From positions 1 to 64,000 of the forward strand of contig JAKADX010000001.1 of the NCBI GenBank assembly GCA_021818505.1: a stretch of DNA of 64,000 nt, written 5' to 3'. Shown in pieces: positions 59,169-64,000 of this stretch (position 1 is its first letter; every line of letters begins with the position of its first letter). This DNA is from Pseudomonadota bacterium. GTDB taxonomy: Bacteria > Pseudomonadota > Alphaproteobacteria > Acetobacterales > Acetobacteraceae. The position numbers were made by a program, and so were the translations under genes. The notes beneath the pieces are model-generated. The model was not told where the DNA came from. It made no database searches and saw only the letters and a list, made by a program, of their open reading frames with translations.

Positions 59169-61021
59169 CCGCCGCCCCCACCCGCCCGGTTCGCCTGGGC
59201 AGCCCTGACGTACGGTTCGAGCACCTGCCCGACGGCACCATCCATGTCCGCCCCAGCGGCACCCTGCCCGCCTACCCGGCCCGCATCACCGCGCGGCTGG
59301 AACACTGGGCGGCCCAGGCCCCCGACCGGACCTTCCTCGCCCGCCGCGAGCGTGGCGGTGACTGGCAGCGGGTGAGCTATGCGGACGCACTCGCGGCCGT
59401 CCGCGCCATCGGCCAGGCACTGCTCGACCGTGGCCCGTCCGCCGAGCGTCCGGTCGCCATCCTGTCGGGCAACGGCATTGAGCACGCTCTGCTCGGGCTG
59501 GCCGCGATGCATGTCGGCGTACCCTACGCGCCGATCTCGCCGGCCTATTCCCTGATCTCGAAGGATTACTTAAAGCTTTCTGCTATAATTAAAGTTTTGC
59601 GGCCGGGACTGGTGTTTGCCGAAAGCGGCACTGCCTTCGCGGCCGCTGTCGCGGCGACAGTCCCGGCCGGGATTGAGCTGGCAGTGGCGAGTGCCGCGCC
59701 CAACGACCGGCCTGCCACTCCCTTCGCGCTGCTTGCCGCCACCGCGCCCACCGATGCCGTGAACGCCGCCGCCGCCGCGGTCGGATCCGATACGGTGGCA
59801 AAAATCCTGTTCACCTCCGGCTCGACCGGCACCCCCAAGGGCGTGATCAACACGCAGCGGATGCTGTGCAGCAACCAGGAGATGCTGCGCACCTCGCTCG
59901 CCTTCATGGCCGACGATCCGCCGGTCATCGTCGATTGGCTGCCGTGGAACCACACTTTCGGCGGCAACCACAATGTCGGACTGGTGCTCTACAACGGTGG
60001 CACGCTCTACATCGACGACGGCAAGCCGACGCCCGCCGGTATCGCCGAAACGGTGCGCAATCTGCGTGAGATTTCCCCGACGATCTATTTCAACGTGCCG
60101 AAGGGCTTCGAGGAACTCGTCGCGTATCTGCGCGCGGAACCAGGCCTGCGCCGCACCTTCTTCGCGCGCCTCAAGCTCATGTTCTATGCCGGCGCCGGCC
60201 TGGCGCAGCATGTCTGGGACACGCTGGACGAACTCGCCGTCGCCACGGTGGGCGAGCGTATCACCATGCTCACCGGTCTGGGCGCGACCGAAACCGCACC
60301 CTTCGCGATTGTCTGCCGTCCCGACGTGACCGGTTCGGGGATCGTCGGCCTGCCCGTGACCGGCAACGACCTGAAACTCGTGCCGACCGGCGGCAAGCTG
60401 GAGGCGCGGCTGCGCGGACCGAATATCACGCCCGGATTCTGGCGTCAGGAGGAGCTGACACGCGCGGCCTTCGACGAAGACGGTTACTACAAGCTCGGCG
60501 ATGCGCTGAAATTCATCGACCCAGCGCGGCCCGAACTCGGCCTGCTGTTCGACGGCCGCATTTCGGAGGATTTCAAGCTCGCCACCGGGACCTGGGTCAG
60601 CGTCGGGCCGCTGCGCGCGCAACTGATCGCCGTGCTTGCGCCCTATATCCGCGACGTGGTGATCGCCGGACACGACCGCGACTATGTTTCCGTTCTGTTG
60701 ATCCCCGACATCACGGCGTGCCGTGCCGCCTGTGACGGGCTTGCCGCGGATGCGACCGAGAGCGACACGCTGGCGCATCCCGCACTGCTGGCGAAACTGC
60801 GGCACGAGCTGACCGTGCTCGCTGCCGCCGCCACCGGCAGTTCGACGCGCGTGCTGCGCGCGGCGCTGCTGCACGTCCCGCCATCGATCGATGCCGGGGA
60901 GATCACCGACAAAGGCTCGATCAACCAGCGCGCCGTGCTCGCCCATCGCGCCGAACTGGTCGCCGCGCTGTACGCGGATCCGCCGCCCGATTTCGTCATC
61001 TGCGCCGAGGAGTCCCGATGA
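59165..61021 (+). CDS. fcs: Feruloyl-CoA synthase-type hydroxycinnamate--CoA ligase
   Basis: A 618-residue adenylate-forming enzyme. The AMP-binding loop is [15 protein letters not shown], followed by the feruloyl-CoA synthase-specific [16 protein letters not shown], then [11 protein letters not shown] and [10 protein letters not shown]. The length and the [18 protein letters not shown] stretch fit the FCS subfamily rather than ordinary 4-coumarate ligases. It activates ferulate, p-coumarate or related acids with ATP and CoA. Codons around residues 133-146 (59561-59600) are strikingly AT-rich compared with the rest of the gene, although the frame is unbroken. It overlaps the thiolase gene by ATGA. 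Confidence 0.88.
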   Translation: MTAAPTRPVRLGSPDVRFEHLPDGTIHVRPSGTLPAYPARITARLEHWAAQAPDRTFLARRERGGDWQRVSYADALAAVRAIGQALLDRGPSAERPVAILSGNGIEHALLGLAAMHVGVPYAPISPAYSLISKDYLKLSAIIKVLRPGLVFAESGTAFAAAVAATVPAGIELAVASAAPNDRPATPFALLAATAPTDAVNAAAAAVGSDTVAKILFTSGSTGTPKGVINTQRMLCSNQEMLRTSLAFMADDPPVIVDWLPWNHTFGGNHNVGLVLYNGGTLYIDDGKPTPAGIAETVRNLREISPTIYFNVPKGFEELVAYLRAEPGLRRTFFARLKLMFYAGAGLAQHVWDTLDELAVATVGERITMLTGLGATETAPFAIVCRPDVTGSGIVGLPVTGNDLKLVPTGGKLEARLRGPNITPGFWRQEELTRAAFDEDGYYKLGDALKFIDPARPELGLLFDGRISEDFKLATGTWVSVGPLRAQLIAVLAPYIRDVVIAGHDRDYVSVLLIPDITACRAACDGLAADATESDTLAHPALLAKLRHELTVLAAAATGSSTRVLRAALLHVPPSIDAGEITDKGSINQRAVLAHRAELVAALYADPPPDFVICAEESR

Positions 61022-62271
61022 CCCGCGCCCTGCTCGCATCCTGGCAGGATGCCTGGCTGCTCGACGGCTGCCGCACGCCGTTTGTCGATTACACTGGCGC
61101 CTTCGCGCTGGTCTCGCCAATCGACCTTGCGATCAAGGCGGCTCGCGCCGTACTCGAGCGCGCGTGTGTCGCGCCCGACGATATCGGTACCGTCATCACC
61201 GGCAGTATGGCGCAGGCAAGTTTCGACGCCTACATGATGCCGCGCCATGTCGGCCTCTATGCCGGCGTGCCGCAGGAGGTGCCGGCGCTGATGGTGCAGC
61301 GTGTCTGCGGCACCGGCATCGAAGCGATCATGCAGGCCGCCGATGCCGTGACGCACCGCAACGTCGATGCGGCACTGGTGGTCGGCGCGGAGAGCATGAG
61401 CCGCAACCCGGTCGCCGCCTACACGCACCGCACCGGCTTCCGCATGGGGCAGGTCGAGTTCAAGGACTTTCTGTGGGAAGCCCTGCTCGATCCGGCCTGC
61501 GGCTGCACCATGGGCGATACGGCGGAGAACCTTGCGCGCCAGTACGGCATCACGCGCGAGGCGGTCGATGCCTTCGCCGCCCGCAGCTTCTCTCGCGCGC
61601 TCGCCGCACAGGCCGACGGATTCCTGGCCGGCGAGATCGTCCCTGTCGCCGACGAGACGTTTTCGCGCGAGGGCCTCGCCGATCGCGCCATCCGCCTGCC
61701 GCGCGGCGCCGGGCGCATCGAGGCCGACAGCCATGTTCGGCCTTCGCCGATCGAGGTCCTCGCGCGCATCCGGCCAGCCTTCGGCGGCGTGCAGACCGGC
61801 GGCAATTCCTCGGCCGTGGTCGACGGCGCAGCGGCATCGCTCGTCTGTTCCGGCAACTACGCGCGCACACGCGGACGCGCGCCGCTCGGGCGCATCGTCG
61901 CCGGCGCGGTGGTCGGCTGTCCGCCGGAGATCATGGGCATCGGACCGGTGCCGGCGATCAACGCGCTGCTCGGCGCGACAGGCTTGCGCCTCGGCGACAT
62001 CGACCGCGTCGAGATCAACGAGGCGTTCGGTGCGCAGGTGATGGCCTGCGCGCGGGCGCTCGAACTCGACGAGGCGAAACTCAACGTCAACGGGGGCGCC
62101 ATCGCGATCGGCCATCCGCTCGGCGCGACCGGCGTGCGACTGGCGGTGACGCTGGCGCGCGAGCTGCGACGCAGCGGCGGCAAACGCGGCATCGCCTCGG
62201 CCTGCATCGGCGGCGGGCAGGGCATCGCGCTGCTGGTGGAGAACGCGGACCCGACAGAGGGGACATCCTGA
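61018..62271 (+). CDS. Thiolase (beta-ketoacyl-CoA, hydroxycinnamate beta-oxidation)
   Basis: A 417-residue thiolase. The nucleophilic Cys is C97 in QRVCGTGIEA, the histidine lies in NVNGGAIAIGHPLGATG, and the second cysteine in SACIGGGQG. In context it would cleave 4-hydroxybenzoylacetyl-CoA (or the vanilloyl analogue) with CoA to the aroyl-CoA and acetyl-CoA. It could also be a generic acetyl-CoA acetyltransferase, or act on 3-oxoadipyl-CoA like PcaF, but no PcaIJ transferase is nearby to make that substrate. Stop and next start are 2 bases apart. Confidence 0.88.
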   Translation: MTRALLASWQDAWLLDGCRTPFVDYTGAFALVSPIDLAIKAARAVLERACVAPDDIGTVITGSMAQASFDAYMMPRHVGLYAGVPQEVPALMVQRVCGTGIEAIMQAADAVTHRNVDAALVVGAESMSRNPVAAYTHRTGFRMGQVEFKDFLWEALLDPACGCTMGDTAENLARQYGITREAVDAFAARSFSRALAAQADGFLAGEIVPVADETFSREGLADRAIRLPRGAGRIEADSHVRPSPIEVLARIRPAFGGVQTGGNSSAVVDGAAASLVCSGNYARTRGRAPLGRIVAGAVVGCPPEIMGIGPVPAINALLGATGLRLGDIDRVEINEAFGAQVMACARALELDEAKLNVNGGAIAIGHPLGATGVRLAVTLARELRRSGGKRGIASACIGGGQGIALLVENADPTEGTS

Positions 62272-62273
62272 CC

Positions 62274-63035
62274 ATGCAACTCGTAGGACACGCGGCGATC
62301 GTCACCGGCGGCGGTTCCGGACTGGGTGCCGCGACGGCGGAGCGGCTGGCGCAGGCAGGATGCCGTGTCGCCGTGCTCGACCGCGACCACGACCGCGCGC
62401 GCGAGGTCGCCGCGCGCATCGGCGGCGATGCGCTGATCTGCGACGTGGCCGATGAAGCGTCGGCCGCCGCCGCGGTGGCAGAGGCGGCACGGTTGCAGGG
62501 GGCGGCGCGCATCCTGGTTAACTGTGCCGGGATCGGCACCGCCGCGCGCATCGTCGGGCGCGACGGGCCCATGCCGCTCGCGTCGTTCGAACGGGTGATC
62601 CGCGTCAACCTGATCGGCAGCTTCAACATGCTGCGCCTCGCTGCCGCGGCAATGAGCACGCTGGACGCACTGGACGACGGAGAACGCGGCGTCATCATCA
62701 ATACTGCCTCGATAGCAGCCTTCGACGGGCAGATCGGCCAGGCCGCCTATTCGGCATCGAAGGGTGGGGTCGTATCGCTGACGCTGCCGGCGGCACGCGA
62801 GCTGGCGCGGTTCGGTGTGCGCGTGCTGACAATCGCGCCCGGCCTGTTCGCGACCCCCATGGTCGGCGAACTGCCCGCCGAAGTGCAGACCAGCCTTGCG
62901 CAGTCGATCCCGTTCCCCCAGCGCCTCGGCCAGCCGGCGGAATTCGCGGCACTCGTCGTCGCCTGCATCACCAATCCGTTCCTGAACGGCGAGACCATCC
63001 GGCTGGACGGCGCGCTGCGGATGGCACCGCGATGA
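62274..63035 (+). CDS. Short-chain dehydrogenase, 3-hydroxyacyl-CoA dehydrogenase-like
   Basis: A 253-residue SDR. The NAD-binding TGGGSGLGAATAERL, VNCAGIG and the catalytic YSASKGG (Tyr and Lys) are all in place. The IPFPQRLGQPAEFAALVVACITNPFLNGETIRLDGALRM ending (first part IPFPQRLGQPAEFAAL) is characteristic of the human type 2 HAD (HSD17B10)-like group that oxidises 3-hydroxyacyl-CoA. It fits the dehydrogenation step between hydratase and thiolase. It overlaps the thioesterase gene by ATGA. Confidence 0.85.
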   Translation: MQLVGHAAIVTGGGSGLGAATAERLAQAGCRVAVLDRDHDRAREVAARIGGDALICDVADEASAAAAVAEAARLQGAARILVNCAGIGTAARIVGRDGPMPLASFERVIRVNLIGSFNMLRLAAAAMSTLDALDDGERGVIINTASIAAFDGQIGQAAYSASKGGVVSLTLPAARELARFGVRVLTIAPGLFATPMVGELPAEVQTSLAQSIPFPQRLGQPAEFAALVVACITNPFLNGETIRLDGALRMAPR

Positions 63036-63460
63036 GCACGCGCACCAACACGCGCATCCTGCGTATCGAGTGGGGCGACTGCGATCCGGCGGGGATCGTG
63101 TTCTATCCGCGCTATTTCGCGTTCTTCGACGCCAGCACCGCGCTGTTGTTCGAGCACGTGCTGGCCGTGCGCAAGGCCGAGATGATTGCGAAATACGGTT
63201 TCGTTGGCTTCCCGATGGTCGATACCCGCGCGCGGTTCGTCACGCCGTGCAGCTTCGGCGACGACGTGACGATAGAAAGCGAGCTTGCCGAGTTCCGCCG
63301 CAGCAGCTTCGACGTGCGCCACCATGTGCTCAAGGACGGCGCGCTGGCGGTGGAAGGGTTCGAGACGCGCGTCTGGGTCGGCCGGCACCCCGACGACCCG
63401 CACCGTATCAAGTCGCAGCCGATTCCGGCTGAGGTGGTGCAGCGGTTCGGGGGCGCATAG
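63032..63460 (+). CDS. 4-hydroxybenzoyl-CoA thioesterase
   Basis: A 142-residue hotdog-fold thioesterase. The signature IEWGDCDPAGIVFYPRYF contains the aspartate (D18) aligned with the catalytic Asp17 of the Pseudomonas CBS3 4-hydroxybenzoyl-CoA thioesterase. It would hydrolyse 4-hydroxybenzoyl-CoA (and perhaps vanilloyl-CoA) to the free acid, which PobA, encoded in the opposite operon, can hydroxylate. It is the last recognisable catabolic gene of the plus-strand operon. Confidence 0.9.
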   Translation: MSTRTNTRILRIEWGDCDPAGIVFYPRYFAFFDASTALLFEHVLAVRKAEMIAKYGFVGFPMVDTRARFVTPCSFGDDVTIESELAEFRRSSFDVRHHVLKDGALAVEGFETRVWVGRHPDDPHRIKSQPIPAEVVQRFGGA

Positions 63461-63547
63461 GCGGGACCGAGGTGCGGCGTGACGCCCAGCCCCGTCAACC
63501 TCGGCCGCGTCCCTGCGTTGCTCGCCGCACACAGGAAGGGAACTGCC

Positions 63548-63934
63548 ATGACCGAACTGCGCGTCCTCGCCCCGCACGACCCGGTGCCGGAGAGCGGACA
63601 CTACATGATCGTGATGCGCCGCTTCGCAGAGGACGCGCCGCGCGCCGTCATCACCGAGGTCATCACGTCCGATGGCCGCAGCGCGCCGGTGCTTACCGTG
63701 CCGACCGACGCGGACGGCGCGCCGCTTGACTTCGCCGCCGCGGTGCGCGTCGCGCGCCGCGAGGCGGAGCGGCAGGGGCTGGCGGTGCTCTATGCGGTGG
63801 ACCGTACCGCTGGATCTCGGGAACGCGAGGTGTTGGAGCACGGCGGTGACCATGCCGTGCATTCCGAGCGCCTGGCCGACAGCGACCTCGAGGAAGGCGA
63901 GCCCGGCCCCGACATGCGAGACCGAACGCGATAG
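63548..63934 (+). CDS. Hypothetical protein, 128 aa
   Basis: I do not recognise this family. The ATG at 63548 follows an AGGAAGGGA ribosome-binding site and gives MTELRVLAPHDPVPESGHY; a GTG or ATG-like start 23 codons earlier (63479) would add a stretch without support. The middle, HYMIVMRRFAEDAPRAVITEVI, looks like beta-alpha structure, and the last about 40 residues are rich in Glu, Asp and Arg and probably disordered. No signal peptide or membrane segment is seen. It sits 87 bp after the thioesterase gene and may be in the same transcript. Confidence 0.55.
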   Translation: MTELRVLAPHDPVPESGHYMIVMRRFAEDAPRAVITEVITSDGRSAPVLTVPTDADGAPLDFAAAVRVARREAERQGLAVLYAVDRTAGSREREVLEHGGDHAVHSERLADSDLEEGEPGPDMRDRTR

Positions 63935-64000
63935 CGTGGGACCGGGCCGCGACGGGCGCGGGCCAGACGGCACAGTTTATCACGGGCCTGGCACTTGAAC

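Noticed and set aside
61018-62271. Assigning the thiolase as PcaF.
   Set aside because: It belongs to the hydroxycinnamate operon and no PcaIJ is present to make 3-oxoadipyl-CoA; left as a general beta-ketoacyl-CoA thiolase.

Overview
The window is a 64 kb, GC-rich chromosomal segment from an alphaproteobacterium. The short ProRS without a large insertion, the DUF1467 protein, the undivided 14-gene nuo operon, the tig-clpP-clpX-lon-hupB block and the dnaG-yqeY / carA-carB-greA arrangement point to Rhodospirillales, most likely Acetobacteraceae. That placement is an inference from gene order and protein style, not from a search.

Layout. (1) 1-7664: dnaG (cut by the window edge) and yqeY run left; carA-carB-greA-threonine dehydratase and a small unknown gene run right. 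CarA carries an N-terminal helix-turn-helix domain, and two near-identical palindromes (TGGGAA-N5-TTCCCA) lie just upstream. (2) 7684-41576: about 34 kb in which every recognised protein and tRNA gene is on the minus strand. In transcription order from the right these are an MFS transporter, tRNA-Leu, tig, clpP, clpX, lon, hupB, tRNA-Val, tRNA-Asp, nuoABCDEFGHIJKLMN, birA, coaX, RNase J and DUF1467; then a structured non-coding interval; then proS, lolC, lolD, dnaE and cdd. (3) 41737-48062: a glycine-zipper lipoprotein, an exported GH31 alpha-glucosidase, and a frcBCA-type sugar ABC transporter. (4) 48032-63460: an aromatic catabolism island of two divergent operons. (5) 63548-63934: a small unknown gene.

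The aromatic island reads as one pathway. The plus-strand operon (hydroxycinnamoyl-CoA ligase, enoyl-CoA hydratase, SDR dehydrogenase, thiolase, 4-hydroxybenzoyl-CoA thioesterase) would convert p-coumarate-type acids by beta-oxidation to 4-hydroxybenzoate-type acids. The minus-strand operon (pcaD-pcaH-pcaG-pcaB-BKACE-ABC transporter-pobA) would take 4-hydroxybenzoate to protocatechuate and through ring cleavage to beta-ketoadipate. pcaC, pcaIJ and a dedicated pcaF are absent here. A beta-keto acid cleavage enzyme sits where the last steps are expected, suggesting an alternative exit to succinyl-CoA plus acetoacetate. A five-gene branched-chain-type ABC importer inside the operon probably brings in the aromatic acid.

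Most interesting signals: the HTH-CarA fusion with twin operators and a possibly leaderless start; the structured terminator-bearing interval at 14.9-15.1 kb (candidate small RNA); the BKACE replacement hypothesis; a dispersed palindromic repeat translated inside the sugar permease N-terminus; and a 40-bp AT-rich patch inside the hydroxycinnamoyl-CoA ligase gene.
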